Source: Photorhabdus caribbeanensis
GTDB taxonomy: Bacteria > Pseudomonadota > Gammaproteobacteria > Enterobacterales > Enterobacteriaceae
Direction of reading: 5' to 3'
Assembly (NCBI RefSeq): GCF_018448885.1
Contig: NZ_RCWB01000034.1
Location: 1-60,070 of the forward strand
Length of the DNA: 60,070 bases
Made by a program: the position numbers and the translations under genes. The notes beneath the pieces were generated by a model that made no database searches, was not told the DNA's origin, and worked only from the letters and a program-made list of their open reading frames with translations. Shown one piece after another: positions 31,477 to 40,842 of the stretch (the stretch's first letter is position 1; each line of letters starts with the position of its first letter).

Positions 31477-32591
31477 TACTCATCCTCTGCTTCATCATTA
31501 CGACCAGTAATCACCTGCTCATGCTCTTTCAGACCAGACAGAATTTGTACATTCACATCATTGCGTACGCCAATGGTCACTTCCCGCTTCTCTTCTTTAT
31601 CTCCATTCAGGATATCCACCTCATAGCGGGTTGGCGTAATCTGTTTACCCAAAGCAGAGATCGGGATCATCAACACATCACGATGGGAATCAAGTTGAAT
31701 TTTCACCTGAGCGGTCATTTGCAAACGCAAAAGTTGCTGAGGATTAGCTACCTCAAAGCGGGCATAGAAGAAAATCGCATCATTAATCTTTTCTGGCGTC
31801 GGCAAAATATCTTTCAACACTCCCGGAAAATTTTTATCCGGTGCGCCTAATACGGTAAAAGAAGCTTTCTGACCCGGTTTCAGGTAAATAACGTCCGCCT
31901 CTGATACTTCCGCTTTTACCAACATCGTGCCCAGATCAGCAAGCGTCAGAATAGTCGGGGCTTCCTGTGCCGCGATGACTGTTTGCCCCTGAAGCGTTTT
32001 GATATTGACAACAACACCATCCATTGGTGCGGTAATCCGGGTGTATTGCAAATTCGCCTCAGCAGTATCAAGGCTGGCCTGATTTTTGCTGATTTGCGCC
32101 AATAAAGTTTCTACCTGCGCTCTTTTCACTTCAACGTCCGTTTTCGCCTGATCCAATTCCTGGAGCGAAACCGCCTGCACTTTCGCCAGATTGTTCTGAC
32201 GCTGCAATGTAAGCCGTGCCAATTTCAATTGTGCCCTGGCTTCTATCAAATCAGCATTCAATTCTTTAATCGTGGCTTCAACTTCTTTGACCTGATTTTG
32301 CGCCGGTTTAGGATCAATCAGTGCCAATAACTGGCCTTTTGTCACCTTATCACCCACTTCAACATACAAATTCTGCAACTGACCGCTTACCTGTGCGCCA
32401 ACATCTACTTTTCTGACCGCATCCAATTTTCCCGTTGCCAGTACATTTTTTTCCAAATCACCTTTAATGACAGGGACTGTCTGATATTTGATCGTTTCTG
32501 GTCCATGCAGAAAATACCCCAGAACTAATGTAATAACAGCCACAACAGCTAACAACACAACCCATCGATGTTTCGAACGAATAAAATTCAT
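31476..32591 (-). CDS. macA: macrolide transporter periplasmic adaptor MacA
   Basis: Membrane-fusion protein linking MacB to TolC. 371 residues as in E. coli. One N-terminal membrane anchor (about 10-30), a lipoyl-like half with [11 protein letters not shown] near 60, a long coiled-coil hairpin (about 95-190, rich in A, E, K, Q and L) and the second lipoyl half with I-T-A-P-M-D-G-V-V. The product ends with an acidic tail. First gene of a macA-macB operon. Confidence 0.95.
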   Translation of the reverse strand: MNFIRSKHRWVVLLAVVAVITLVLGYFLHGPETIKYQTVPVIKGDLEKNVLATGKLDAVRKVDVGAQVSGQLQNLYVEVGDKVTKGQLLALIDPKPAQNQVKEVEATIKELNADLIEARAQLKLARLTLQRQNNLAKVQAVSLQELDQAKTDVEVKRAQVETLLAQISKNQASLDTAEANLQYTRITAPMDGVVVNIKTLQGQTVIAAQEAPTILTLADLGTMLVKAEVSEADVIYLKPGQKASFTVLGAPDKNFPGVLKDILPTPEKINDAIFFYARFEVANPQQLLRLQMTAQVKIQLDSHRDVLMIPISALGKQITPTRYEVDILNGDKEEKREVTIGVRNDVNVQILSGLKEHEQVITGRNDEAEDE

Positions 32592-32926
32592 TTAAATATC
32601 ACCATATTAAGCATTGGATTCAGAGAAACAGTAAAAAACTTATTTCTTGCAATACCACGAAGACTAAGGATTTCCATTCATTCTAGGTCGATACTGTTCT
32701 CTTTACGTTTTATACACATTAACAGTTATTAATAACACCCCACCTTAAGAATAAAAAATTCTTTGAGCAACAGCATACTTCTCTCTATCCTGACTATTCT
32801 CTTAATGTAAAAAAATTGTTATCTTTTATTTTCATGGTCTTTACAACCATTTTTAAAAGTCTCTACAACCGATTTTTATACTGGATTTGGATAAAAAGAC
32901 ATTAACTGTTTTACAGGATGTTAATT
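32592..32926. other. macA-lysO divergent intergenic region
   Basis: 335 bp between divergent genes with no open frame. It must hold promoters for both. I could not assign a regulator site. Confidence 0.4.
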
Positions 32927-33826
32927 ATGTACTCTGGGCTGCTGATCATTCTTTTGCCGTTAACGCTAGGCTACCTTATCCATTTGAATAATAAGGTACT
33001 GTTAAATGTTGTTCATCACCTTCTCAACGCGATGGTCTATATCATCCTGTTTTTAATGGGGATCAGCTTGGCTTTGTTAGACGATTTAGGCCGCAACCTT
33101 TTCTCTATCTTTCAATATGCAATAACATTTTTTTTATGTATTTTTACAGCTAATATGCTGGCGTTATTCCTGCTTGAAAAGCGCGATCCTTGGGTTGTTA
33201 GTCCACATAAACAGGAAAAACCGCCTTCCCGTTTACATATGATCTTTGAATCATTGAAATTATGCGGTGTGCTGATTTTAGGTTTCCTGTTTGGACTCAC
33301 TGGCTGGTCATGGCTGCGCTTCTCCAATCCTGCCAGTGAAATCGCCTTAATCGTTTTACTGCTATTCGTCGGTATTCAATTACGTAACAACGGCATGAGC
33401 CTGAAACAGATATTGCTAAACCGCCGTGGCGCCATTATTGCGATTGTTATTGCTGTCAGCGCGCTTATTGGCGGTGCAATTGCAGCACTTATTCTCGGGC
33501 TGCCAATGAAAACAGGTTTAGCATTAGCTTCTGGTTACGGCTGGTATTCCCTTTCTGGCATCTTACTTTCCGACGCTTACGGGCCGGTAATCGGCAGTGC
33601 CGCATTCTTTAATGATCTGGTGCGCGAACTGGTAGCAATTATGCTAATTCCAGTTCTAATCAATCGATATCGTTCAAGCGCTCTAGGATTAAGCGGTGCG
33701 ACCTCGATGGATTTTACTTTGCCAGTATTACAGCGGTGTGGTGGAGTCAGTATTGTTCCAGCAGCAATAGTTCACGGTTTTGTGCTGAGTTTGCTCGCCC
33801 CCTTACTGATGGCATTCTTTACTTAA
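32927..33826 (+). CDS. lysO: L-lysine exporter LysO (YbjE)
   Basis: LysO exports lysine and its toxic analogue thialysine across the inner membrane. 299 residues from ATG 32927 (M-Y-S-G-L-L-I-I-L), same length as in E. coli, with ACAGGATG before it; an upstream start would add three codons. About eight hydrophobic helices. Conserved stretches: L-V-G-I-Q-L-R-N-N-G-M-x-L-K-Q-I, S-G-Y-G-W-Y-S-L-S-G-I-L-L, G-P-V-I-G-S-A-A-F-F-N-D-L and G-A-T-S-M-D-F-T-L-P-V-L-Q-R. Single-gene unit. Confidence 0.96.
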   Translation: MYSGLLIILLPLTLGYLIHLNNKVLLNVVHHLLNAMVYIILFLMGISLALLDDLGRNLFSIFQYAITFFLCIFTANMLALFLLEKRDPWVVSPHKQEKPPSRLHMIFESLKLCGVLILGFLFGLTGWSWLRFSNPASEIALIVLLLFVGIQLRNNGMSLKQILLNRRGAIIAIVIAVSALIGGAIAALILGLPMKTGLALASGYGWYSLSGILLSDAYGPVIGSAAFFNDLVRELVAIMLIPVLINRYRSSALGLSGATSMDFTLPVLQRCGGVSIVPAAIVHGFVLSLLAPLLMAFFT

Positions 33827-34132
33827 TCAGAATTTGAACCACAATTAATACTTGATGTCATAAATAACGGTTCGGACGCTTCATTTGTCATAAGTCGTCC
33901 GTTGCCACTGTTTATCCTACTATGCTTACTCATTGTGGTCGATTCATCTTCCCACGGGATAGCAACAGAATAAATAAGCTTTTGTTGATAAATCACACAA
34001 GGAGAGAATAGAACGCATTGATCAGGCATGTAATTGAAATATCAATTAATAATATTCTGTGCATAAGATGTTGCATAATTATGCTAACGGGTTTAGCATC
34101 GAACTAAATCACTGACTATTCAGAATAAAAGC
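33827..34132. other. lysO-artP intergenic region
   Basis: 306 bp. Left part shows nothing clear; the right part carries the ARG-box-like pair described separately. No gene seen. Confidence 0.4.
34051..34088 (+). promoter_or_regulatory. ARG-box-like operator pair before artP
   Basis: TTGCATAATTATGCTAAC (34071-34088) is an AT-rich palindrome near the ArgR consensus of the type TGAATAATTATTCA. A weaker half-matching 18-bp site (34051-34068) precedes it with a 2-bp gap, the usual tandem arrangement. E. coli artP is ArgR-controlled. The ATG is about 45 bp downstream. Confidence 0.55.
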
Positions 34133-34861
34133 ATGAGTATTCAATTAAAAAGCATTGATTGCTATTACGGTGTCCATCAAGCACTGTTTGATATTAATCT
34201 TGAGTGTTCTCTAGGGGAAACAATGGTTTTGCTAGGGCCAAGCGGCGCAGGTAAAAGTACGTTGTTGCGAGTATTAAACCTGCTGGAGATACCACGATCC
34301 GGCCAGTTACATATTGCTAATCATCAATTCAATTTTGAACAAACGCCAGGAACGAAGGAAATTCGTTCTCTACGCCAAAATGTAGGTATGGTCTTTCAGC
34401 AATATAACTTATGGCCCCATCTTACTGTTATGGATAACCTGATCGAAGCACCCTGTCGCGTATTAAGTTTATCCAAGCAACAGGCACAGGAAAAAGCGAA
34501 TAAGCTCCTTTCCCGTTTGCGCTTAGATGATTTTGCAGGCCGCTTCCCACAACATTTATCTGGAGGACAACAGCAACGAGTCGCTATCGCACGGGCATTA
34601 ATGATGGAACCCCAAGTTTTATTATTTGATGAACCAACGGCAGCATTGGACCCAGAAATTACAGCACAGGTTGTCAATATCATCCAGGAATTATCTGCAA
34701 CGGGCATTACACAGATTATCGTTACCCATGAAGTGGAAATCGCCCGCAAGGCCGCGAGCCGTGTCGTATATATGGAAAACGGCCGCATTGTAGAACAAGG
34801 TGATATCGGCCATTTTACCCAACCACAAACCAAAGCCTTTGCTAATTATCTATCACACTAA
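34133..34861 (+). CDS. artP: arginine ABC transporter ATP-binding protein
   Basis: ArtP drives arginine import with ArtQ, ArtM and a periplasmic binding protein. 242 residues, the family length. Walker A G-P-S-G-A-G-K-S near residue 36, Q-loop [10 protein letters not shown], signature L-S-G-G-Q-Q-Q-R near 143, Walker [15 protein letters not shown] and the switch histidine in I-V-T-H-E-V. First gene of artPIQM, 19 bp before the binding-protein gene. Confidence 0.97.
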   Translation: MSIQLKSIDCYYGVHQALFDINLECSLGETMVLLGPSGAGKSTLLRVLNLLEIPRSGQLHIANHQFNFEQTPGTKEIRSLRQNVGMVFQQYNLWPHLTVMDNLIEAPCRVLSLSKQQAQEKANKLLSRLRLDDFAGRFPQHLSGGQQQRVAIARALMMEPQVLLFDEPTAALDPEITAQVVNIIQELSATGITQIIVTHEVEIARKAASRVVYMENGRIVEQGDIGHFTQPQTKAFANYLSH

Positions 34862-34880
34862 CTATTAATAGGATATAGCG

Positions 34881-35615
34881 ATGAAAAAACTACTTTTTGC
34901 AGCCCTCTTAGGCACAGTAACTTTATCTGCAACCGCCACGGAAAAAGAGACCATTCGTTTTGCCACAGAAGCCACTTATCCTCCATTTGAGTTCATCGAT
35001 GCAAATAATAAAATTCAGGGTTTTGATGTCGATTTGGCCAATGCTCTCTGTGAGAAAATTAATGCAACATGTACCTTCACTAACCAATCCTTTGATAGCC
35101 TGATCCCCAGTCTAAAATTCCGTCGCTTCGACGCTTTAGCCGCCGGTATTGATATCACTCCTGAGCGCCAAAAGCAGGTTGATTTTACTAACACTTATTA
35201 CGACAACTCAGCGGTTTTTATTTCCGTTAAAGGTAAAGTCTCCAGCGTAGCAGAGCTGAAAGGCAAACTTGTAGGTATCCAGAATGGTACAACTCACCAG
35301 AAGTATCTGATGGAACAACGAAAAGAGATTAAAACCGTTCCTTATGACAGCTATCAAAATGCGATTCTGGATCTGAAAAATGGCCGTCTGGACGCCGTTT
35401 TCGGCGACACTGCCGTTGTTAACGAGTGGCTGAAAAAGAATGAAAATTTAAATACCATCGGTAACAAAGTCACTGACAAAAATTACTTTGGTATCGGTTT
35501 AGGGATTGCCGTTCGTAAGGGTAACAAAGAGCTACAAGATAAGCTGAATAAAGCACTCGCTGACGTCAAACGAGATGGCACTTATGACATCATCTACAAA
35601 AAATGGTTTAAATAA
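34881..35615 (+). CDS. artI: arginine ABC transporter periplasmic binding protein
   Basis: Type II solute-binding protein of 244 residues with a cleavable signal peptide (M-K-K-L-L-F, cut near S-A-T-A-T). Ligand-binding stretches include A-T-Y-P-P-F-E, the G-F-D-V-D-L-A-N-A-L-C motif with a conserved disulfide partner in A-T-C-T-F-T, and N-G-T-T-H-Q-K-Y. The mature start E-T-I-R-F-A-T-E-A and the end D-G-T-Y-D-I-I-Y-K-K-W-F are closer to E. coli ArtI than ArtJ, and its place between artP and artQ is that of artI. No separate artJ is seen in this window. Confidence 0.93.
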   Translation: MKKLLFAALLGTVTLSATATEKETIRFATEATYPPFEFIDANNKIQGFDVDLANALCEKINATCTFTNQSFDSLIPSLKFRRFDALAAGIDITPERQKQVDFTNTYYDNSAVFISVKGKVSSVAELKGKLVGIQNGTTHQKYLMEQRKEIKTVPYDSYQNAILDLKNGRLDAVFGDTAVVNEWLKKNENLNTIGNKVTDKNYFGIGLGIAVRKGNKELQDKLNKALADVKRDGTYDIIYKKWFK

Positions 35616-35629
35616 GCAGCTGAATCTCC

Positions 35630-36346
35630 ATGAATGAATTCCAATCTCTAACAAGCGCCGCCGGCATCACCGTCGGCCTTGCTGTGTCTGCATTAGTACT
35701 TGGTCTGATTTTAGCCATGTTATTTGCTGCCTGGGAATCAGCCCGTTGGAAACCCTTCGCCATACTTGGCACCTGTTGGGTTACTCTGTTCAGAGGGTTG
35801 CCGGAAATTTTGGTCGTGCTGTTCGTCTACTCCGGCGCGTCACAACTTCTCATTATACTGGCTGATGGCTTTGATGTTTATCTTATCTTCTGGCATCCCA
35901 GAGTTCAGATAGATATTCAAGACTTTTATGTCAGCCCATTCCTTTGTGGCGTCATTGCGCTGTCCCTACTCTACTCTGCCTATGCATCCCAGACACTCCG
36001 TGGTGCGATAAAAGCTATTCCCGCCGGTCAATGGGAAGCCGGTCAAGCATTAGGTCTTGGTCGCACTGAAATATTTTTCCGCCTGATCATGCCGCAAATG
36101 TGGCGACATGCTCTACCAGGGCTTGGCAACCAATGGTTAGTTTTGTTGAAAGATACCGCATTGGTATCGCTTATTAGTGTGAATGATCTGATGCAGCAAA
36201 CCAAAAGTATTGCCACACGCACTCAGGAACCTTTTACCTGGTATATGATCGTGGCGCTGATCTATCTGGCTATTACTCTGATCAGTCAGTTTATTTTGAA
36301 GAAAATTGAGATGCGTACCACCCGCTTTGATCGGAGTGTTTCCTGA
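35630..36346 (+). CDS. artQ: arginine ABC transporter permease ArtQ
   Basis: One of two membrane subunits of the arginine importer. 238 residues with about five helices. The cytoplasmic EAA loop that docks on ArtP is seen as [20 protein letters not shown] around residue 125-145. It starts 14 bp after artI, and its stop overlaps the artM start (TGATG), so translation is coupled. Confidence 0.96.
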   Translation: MNEFQSLTSAAGITVGLAVSALVLGLILAMLFAAWESARWKPFAILGTCWVTLFRGLPEILVVLFVYSGASQLLIILADGFDVYLIFWHPRVQIDIQDFYVSPFLCGVIALSLLYSAYASQTLRGAIKAIPAGQWEAGQALGLGRTEIFFRLIMPQMWRHALPGLGNQWLVLLKDTALVSLISVNDLMQQTKSIATRTQEPFTWYMIVALIYLAITLISQFILKKIEMRTTRFDRSVS

Positions 36347-37014
36347 TGCTTGAGTATATTCAACAAATTTTACCAGGGTTGACAACCAGTCTGAGCCTGA
36401 CCATCACAGCGCTTTTTGTTGCTTTCATGATGTCCGCCCTGTTCACTATGGTTCTGACCATGAAATTGCCGGTACTGACACAACTGGTAAAAACCTACAT
36501 TACTCTGTTCACCGGTACGCCTTTGCTGGTGCAGTTCTTTCTGATTTATTACGGACCGGGGCAATTTCCATCCATAAAAGCGTACCCGTGGCTTTGGCAA
36601 TTACTGTCTGAGCCTTGGCTGTGCGCAATGGTAACACTGGCGCTTAACAGTGCGGCATATTCTACTCTGCTATTCCACGGCGCGGTAAAGGCAATTCCTG
36701 CGGGTCAGTGGCAATCCTGTCAAGCGTTGGGCATGTCTAAAGCACAATCTATGCGGATACTGCTGCCCTATGCTTTTAAACGGGCATTATCTTCCTATTC
36801 CAACGAAGTTATATTAATTTTCAAGAGTACATCTCTCGCAAGTACGATTACTTTGCTGGAAGTCATGGGATACAGTCGGCTTCTATTTGGCCGTAATTAT
36901 GATGTAATGGTTTTTATGGCCGCAGGGGTGATTTATCTATGTGTTAACGGCATTCTGACTTTGCTGATGCGGATGATTGAACGCCGTGCACTCGCTTTTG
37001 AGCGCCATGACTAA
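36346..37014 (+). CDS. artM: arginine ABC transporter permease ArtM
   Basis: Second membrane subunit of the arginine importer, 222 residues as in E. coli. About five helices; Y-I-T-L-F-T-G-T-P-L-L-V-Q-F-F-L-I-Y-Y-G is the conserved family stretch, and the EAA loop is [18 protein letters not shown]. Last gene of the operon; a hairpin shared with rlmC lies immediately after it. Confidence 0.96.
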   Translation: MLEYIQQILPGLTTSLSLTITALFVAFMMSALFTMVLTMKLPVLTQLVKTYITLFTGTPLLVQFFLIYYGPGQFPSIKAYPWLWQLLSEPWLCAMVTLALNSAAYSTLLFHGAVKAIPAGQWQSCQALGMSKAQSMRILLPYAFKRALSSYSNEVILIFKSTSLASTITLLEVMGYSRLLFGRNYDVMVFMAAGVIYLCVNGILTLLMRMIERRALAFERHD

Positions 37015-37016
37015 AC

Positions 37017-37044
37017 GGGAATGGGCGTTCTCTGGCCCATTCCC
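37017..37044. terminator. hairpin between convergent artM and rlmC
   Basis: GGGAATGGGC / GCCCATTCCC, a 10-bp stem with an 8-base loop starting 3 bp after the artM stop. Confidence 0.7.
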
Positions 37045-37061
37045 ACATATTCTTTCGTTAT

Positions 37062-38195
37062 TTAATCGTGATTTAACCTCAATAACGTTAAAACTTCGTA
37101 ATGCTCGGTATGGGGAAACATATCAAACAACTGTGTCTTTTCTACACGATAGTTGGCAAGTGCAGCAATATCTTTCGCCATTGTCTGAGCATTACAGCTT
37201 GAATAAAGTATATAGTCCGGCGCCATTTTACTGAGATAATCGCACAACGCCTTACCAATTCCCCGGCGAGGCGGATTTACCAAAACCAATTGCGGAATTT
37301 GCTCTTTTGCTATGGCGAAGTTTGTTGAGTCCAAAGCTTGAAACTCGATATTTTCCAAACCCAATATTTTCGCCGAATCACGGGCGCAATCAATGGCTTC
37401 GGGACTGATTTCGATTCCGGTTAAACAGGTGTTTTTATCTGCGCAATGCAGACCAAAACCCCCAACACCACAGAATAGATCCCACATGCTACTGATTTTC
37501 AATTCACGAGCCCAACGTCCTGCTGTTGCATACAATTCAGAAGCCATTTTCGGGTTAGTCTGGAAAAAGCTACGTGGACGGATATAAAGAGGAATGCCGT
37601 TGAACTGTTCCTTGAGCGCTTTTTGCTCAGTAAATAGGATCTCTTTTTCTCCCTCTAAGATTGCCATATGGACCGGCTGAATATTCGCAGAGATCACCGT
37701 AAGCTGTGGCAATTGTTCACGCAACTGAGGTAAAGCACGCTCCAATTGAGCAATCTTCGTTTCAGAACGCAGTACAAAACGCAACATCATTTCACCGCTA
37801 TGACGACTTTCTGTCAGCAGCAAATATTTCAGTTCACCCCGCTTACGAGCAACGTTATACGGCGTCAACCCAGCGCAAGCAATGAACGATTTAACAACAT
37901 CGAATACAGGCTGAAAATGCGCTGGATAAAGGGGGCAATTACACAGATCAACCGCCGTGCCATCACGATGCAACATGCCTAGCAATGGGCGCTCTACGCT
38001 GCCACTGACAACCATTTTGGCTTTATTACGAAAAGCGCTTGGCTGGCTGGCGATTGGAGGTAGCCATTGATTCACAAAGGTTTGAGATAATAACTGTTTT
38101 AGATTCTGCTGCTTATCTTCTAACTGCTGAGAATAGGGTTTTTCAAGCCACTGACAAGAGTGACAATGCCCCGCAGAATAATGCATACATTGCAT
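37062..38195 (-). CDS. rlmC: 23S rRNA (uracil(747)-C(5))-methyltransferase
   Basis: RlmC (RumB) methylates U747 of 23S rRNA. 377 residues against 375 in E. coli. A 4Fe-4S cluster is set by Cys 3, 11, 14 and the later cysteine in D-L-C-N-C-P-L-Y. The methyltransferase domain has [11 protein letters not shown] for SAM binding, the V-N-P-P-R-R-G motif and the catalytic cysteine in Y-S-S-C-N-A-Q-T-M. The end [13 protein letters not shown] is typical. It follows ybjN on the same strand. Confidence 0.97.
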   Translation of the reverse strand: MQCMHYSAGHCHSCQWLEKPYSQQLEDKQQNLKQLLSQTFVNQWLPPIASQPSAFRNKAKMVVSGSVERPLLGMLHRDGTAVDLCNCPLYPAHFQPVFDVVKSFIACAGLTPYNVARKRGELKYLLLTESRHSGEMMLRFVLRSETKIAQLERALPQLREQLPQLTVISANIQPVHMAILEGEKEILFTEQKALKEQFNGIPLYIRPRSFFQTNPKMASELYATAGRWARELKISSMWDLFCGVGGFGLHCADKNTCLTGIEISPEAIDCARDSAKILGLENIEFQALDSTNFAIAKEQIPQLVLVNPPRRGIGKALCDYLSKMAPDYILYSSCNAQTMAKDIAALANYRVEKTQLFDMFPHTEHYEVLTLLRLNHD

Positions 38196-38219
38196 TGTAG
38201 GATGACCGTGTTGGAAATA

Positions 38220-38732
38220 TTAGTGCAAAGTAAAAGTCGGTGCCTTAGCAGAAGCTTGTGCTTCTTCTTCCTCTTCAATGTCACTCTCAATTTCGATATC
38301 ACGATTAATATACAGCAAGTTATTACTGTGAATTTCAAAAATCACACCTGCAATCTGCTCTTCGCTTTGTTGCAAGAAATGAGAAAACTGGGAAAAAGTC
38401 AGCCCGGCTGAAATAAGGAAAGATTGACACACCACCAATTTCGGTAAATTTTCATCCTGAATATCAAGAAAAGCCTTGATTGTCAGGGAACTGGCATTAA
38501 TCTGGCTTAGATTAGCCATCAGAGGAATAATGGCGGTTGGTTTAACTTCAGCCAATGCAGAAAACAAGATTACATTGTCCAACAGATCAATTTTGGCATC
38601 AAATAAACCATCAATATTCTGCATATGAGGTAGATGCAGCGCTTGGCATGAATCGCACTCAAAGTAGGAAATTTTGAGCTGATCCAACCACTCACGCAAT
38701 ACCGATAAGTCAGGAATGACAAGTGAACTCAT
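38220..38732 (-). CDS. ybjN: YbjN family protein
   Basis: In E. coli YbjN affects motility, biofilm and stress behaviour; the fold resembles type III secretion chaperones and the molecular role is unclear. 170 residues against 158. Strong match over the first 130: F-E-C-D-S-C-Q-A-L-H-L-P-H-M-Q-N, F-D-A-K-I-D-L, N-A-S-S-L-T-I-K-A-F-L-D-I-Q-D-E-N-L-P-K-L-V-V-C-Q. The C-terminal tail is longer than in E. coli and carries an acidic run (E-S-D-I-E-E-E-E-E) before F-T-L-H. Confidence 0.94.
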   Translation of the reverse strand: MSSLVIPDLSVLREWLDQLKISYFECDSCQALHLPHMQNIDGLFDAKIDLLDNVILFSALAEVKPTAIIPLMANLSQINASSLTIKAFLDIQDENLPKLVVCQSFLISAGLTFSQFSHFLQQSEEQIAGVIFEIHSNNLLYINRDIEIESDIEEEEEAQASAKAPTFTLH

Positions 38733-38823
38733 CTAACAACCCCATACAACGGAAAATGAAAAAGCGCTATAGCTTACGAAATAATTCTTTATCGCGCTAT
38801 CACCAATAACTGATAAATTATTT

Positions 38824-39126
38824 TTATCTACCGTTATCACTACCTTCTGCCTTATTTTTGCTCTCTTTTTTATGATCAATACCCAAAAAAGAGAGACCGA
38901 ACACTGCACGCCAAATGATGTTAACCACAGCAGGAACCAGACAACCTATGCCGGTGAAAATCATAACAACATGTGCTTCTGGCGTCATTAGTAAATCTGT
39001 TAAGACAACAATATCATTAATAGTCAAATATGCTAGGAGCAAGCAGCCAGTACCGATAATTTCTAGCAGGATAACCTGTTTTGGCATATCTGCCAATGAA
39101 CTCATACTGTTTTGATGCCTTTTCAT
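38824..39126 (-). CDS. ybjC: YbjC family (DUF1418) small membrane protein
   Basis: 100 residues from ATG 39124-39126 (M-K-R-H-Q-N-S-M-S-S-L), chosen because AAAGGGGGTG lies just upstream and earlier codons have no similarity. Family pattern: M-P-K-Q-V-I-L-L-E-I-I-G, L-L-A-Y-L-T-I-N-D, and V-M-I-F-T-G-I-G-C-L-V-P-A-V-V with two membrane helices. It has a polar K/E-rich tail. The function is unknown; in E. coli ybjC is beside grxA in the same divergent layout. nfsA and rimK, which follow it in E. coli, are absent here. Confidence 0.82.
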   Translation of the reverse strand: MKRHQNSMSSLADMPKQVILLEIIGTGCLLLAYLTINDIVVLTDLLMTPEAHVVMIFTGIGCLVPAVVNIIWRAVFGLSFLGIDHKKESKNKAEGSDNGR

Positions 39127-39315
39127 CACACCCCCTTTAACAACCTGATGCTGCATTATACTACCGGAAACTCTGTCACCAAAATTGGTATGTTGAATTA
39201 AAGCAAAAGGCAATTTCTGCTTTTTTTTACATACCTATACAGGCATAGTAGCGATCAAATGAGCACGAACAACACATCAAACCGCACTACTTTAATAAAA
39301 CCAAAAGGAGTTTAT

Positions 39316-39576
39316 ATGTTTACTGTGATTTTCGGTCGTCCTGGCTGCCCATACTGTGTCCGCGCGAAAGAGCTGGCGGAACGACTGAAAGAGCAACGTG
39401 ATGATTTTGACTTCCGTTATGTTGATATTCACGCAGAAGGTATTACTAAAGCTGATCTGGAAAAAACGGTTGGTAAACCTGTTGAAACTGTTCCACAGAT
39501 TTTCGTTGATGAGAAACATATCGGTGGCTGCACAGACTTCGAAGCGTACGTAAAAGAGCACCAACTGCTACAATAA
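39316..39576 (+). CDS. grxA: glutaredoxin 1
   Basis: GrxA is a glutathione-dependent dithiol reductant for ribonucleotide reductase and other proteins. 86 residues from ATG 39316 with AAGGAG upstream; the upstream TTG-extended frame lacks similarity. The redox motif is C-P-Y-C at 11-14; T-V-P-Q-I-F-V-D and G-G-C-T-D-F are the glutathione-binding signatures. E. coli grxA is OxyR-controlled; I could not confirm an OxyR site here. Confidence 0.97.
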   Translation: MFTVIFGRPGCPYCVRAKELAERLKEQRDDFDFRYVDIHAEGITKADLEKTVGKPVETVPQIFVDEKHIGGCTDFEAYVKEHQLLQ

Positions 39577-39709
39577 TCGAACTTCTGGTTCTACTTTGTT
39601 GCGGTAAAAACCGCCATTGATGATTAACCACAGTGGACTCAGTTGATTTGTGCAAAAAATGTTATTTTCATCAAACTGAAAAAAATTTAATTTTTTTTCT
39701 TATCACGAA
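39577..39709. other. spacer after grxA
   Basis: No gene is seen between grxA and the rybB promoter; the stretch is AT-rich with poly-T near 39690. Confidence 0.4.
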
Positions 39710-39736
39710 GAACTTTCTTGCCAAACCGTAGTCTGA
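39710..39736 (+). promoter_or_regulatory. sigma-E-type promoter of rybB
   Basis: GAACTT, 16 bp, TCTGA. This fits the sigma-E consensus (GGAACTT and TCTGA), and the RNA 5' end expected from E. coli lies 7 bases downstream at 39743. E. coli rybB is known to depend on sigma-E. Confidence 0.85.
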
Positions 39737-39742
39737 ATTAAT

Positions 39743-39821
39743 GCCACTGCTTTTCTTTGATATCCCAATATTGAGGAACCCGATAGTCATCCGTTTTGGT
39801 TTAAGGCTATCGGGTTTTTTT
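39743..39821 (+). ncRNA. rybB: small regulatory RNA RybB
   Basis: RybB is an Hfq-dependent sRNA that represses outer-membrane porin mRNAs in the sigma-E envelope stress response. The 5' end GCCACTGCTTTTCTTTGAT is identical to E. coli RybB and is its main seed region. The middle (ATTGAGGAACCC) and the terminator stem (AACCCGATAG / CTATCGGGTT, T run) differ in bases but keep the fold. Length is about 79 nt, as in E. coli. Synteny agrees: rybB is near grxA and ybjG there too. Confidence 0.93.
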
Positions 39822-40090
39822 ATTGGATAAACACATAACCGATTCTACAGATGATCAAACTATCAACCATTTGTACTATCACCTCAGTAATCTAGAATTT
39901 ATCATCATACATATCAATGAGTTGCTTGTTTTTCGTCCTGACGGCTGCCAGATGTTTCCTTGACGAAAATATAAACCAAACATAAATGACACCAACAATT
40001 ACGCTTTACTCACAAGTCGGCCAATTTTACTCTCTTGCGTCCGACTATCGTGATGTACATAAGTGACTATATGTGAATGTGAGGCCCGAT
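39822..40090. other. spacer between rybB and ybjG
   Basis: No gene seen. The first codons of the ybjG frame are open upstream to GTG 40073. Confidence 0.4.
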
Positions 40091-40699
40091 TTGTTAGAAC
40101 AAATAAATCATGATCTGTTTACTTTTTTCAATGCTACACCTGAATCATCACCAGCCATGATTGCAATGGCGGTGTTCATTGCAAAATATCTGGTACTTAT
40201 TTTCCCTCTAACATTGGTTAGTTTCTGGTTTTGGGGTTCAGAGCGTACTCTCCCTTATCATCGGGTTATCGTCAGTAAAACCACCATTGCCTTCTGTTTT
40301 GCCATGCTAACCTCATTCTGTATCGGTTTACTCTGCCCTCATGACCGCCCTTTTGCAGAAGGTTTTGGTTATAACTTTCTTCCTCACGCACCAACAACCT
40401 CATTCCCAAGTCATCACGGAACAACTGTCTTCACTTTCGCTTTATCCTTTTTATTCTGGTATAGGATTTGGCCAGGCTTATGTATGATGGCAATTGCACT
40501 GGCTATCGCATGGGCCAGAGTCTATTTAGGCGTTCATTGGCCAATGGATATGGTCGGGGCATTTATCGTCAGCCTAATGGGATGCACTTTTGCACAAATA
40601 ATATGGAGCCTGTCTGGTGAAAGTTTACAAAAAAGATTGAACAGTCTGTACCAACGTTGCTGCGCTTTTCCTATCCGTAAAGGCTGGATAAAGAGCTAG
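40091..40699 (+). CDS. ybjG: undecaprenyl-diphosphate phosphatase, PAP2 type (YbjG/BcrC)
   Basis: YbjG removes a phosphate from undecaprenyl diphosphate so that the lipid carrier of cell-wall synthesis can be reused. 202 residues if started at TTG 40091, where GTGAGG lies 6 bases upstream and L-L-E-Q-I-N aligns with M-L-E-N-L-N of E. coli; GTG 40073 is the alternative. Six helices. PAP2 motifs: K-x-x-x-x-x-x-R-P region as C-P-H-D-R-P-F, P-S-H-H-G-T (E. coli has P-S-D-H-G-T) and A-R-V-Y-L-G-V-H-W-P-M-D. The end P-I-R-K-G-W matches. Confidence 0.92.
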   Translation: MLEQINHDLFTFFNATPESSPAMIAMAVFIAKYLVLIFPLTLVSFWFWGSERTLPYHRVIVSKTTIAFCFAMLTSFCIGLLCPHDRPFAEGFGYNFLPHAPTTSFPSHHGTTVFTFALSFLFWYRIWPGLCMMAIALAIAWARVYLGVHWPMDMVGAFIVSLMGCTFAQIIWSLSGESLQKRLNSLYQRCCAFPIRKGWIKS

Positions 40700-40715
40700 T
40701 AACATAAATGCAGCT

Positions 40716-40842
40716 TATACCCAATGGATTTCAAGATGGATCGCGACGGCAAGGGAGCGAATCCCCGGCAGCATAGAGAGCTATGTTACCGGGGTGAGTG
40801 AGTGCCGCCAGCAAAGAGGCAACTTGAAAGATAACGGGTATA
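40716..40842. repeat. ERIC element (127 bp)
   Basis: Imperfect palindrome beginning TATACCCAATGGATTTCAAG and ending GCAACTTGAAAGATAACGGG TATA, with the core GGGAGCGAATCCCCGG and TTACCGGGGTGAGTG. The size and core match enterobacterial ERIC/IRU sequences. Confidence 0.9.

Noticed and set aside
39230-39300. OxyR-like site before grxA (CTATAC..GCATAG words)
   Set aside because: The ATAG/CTAT half-sites are not spaced as in known OxyR sites; I could not score it.
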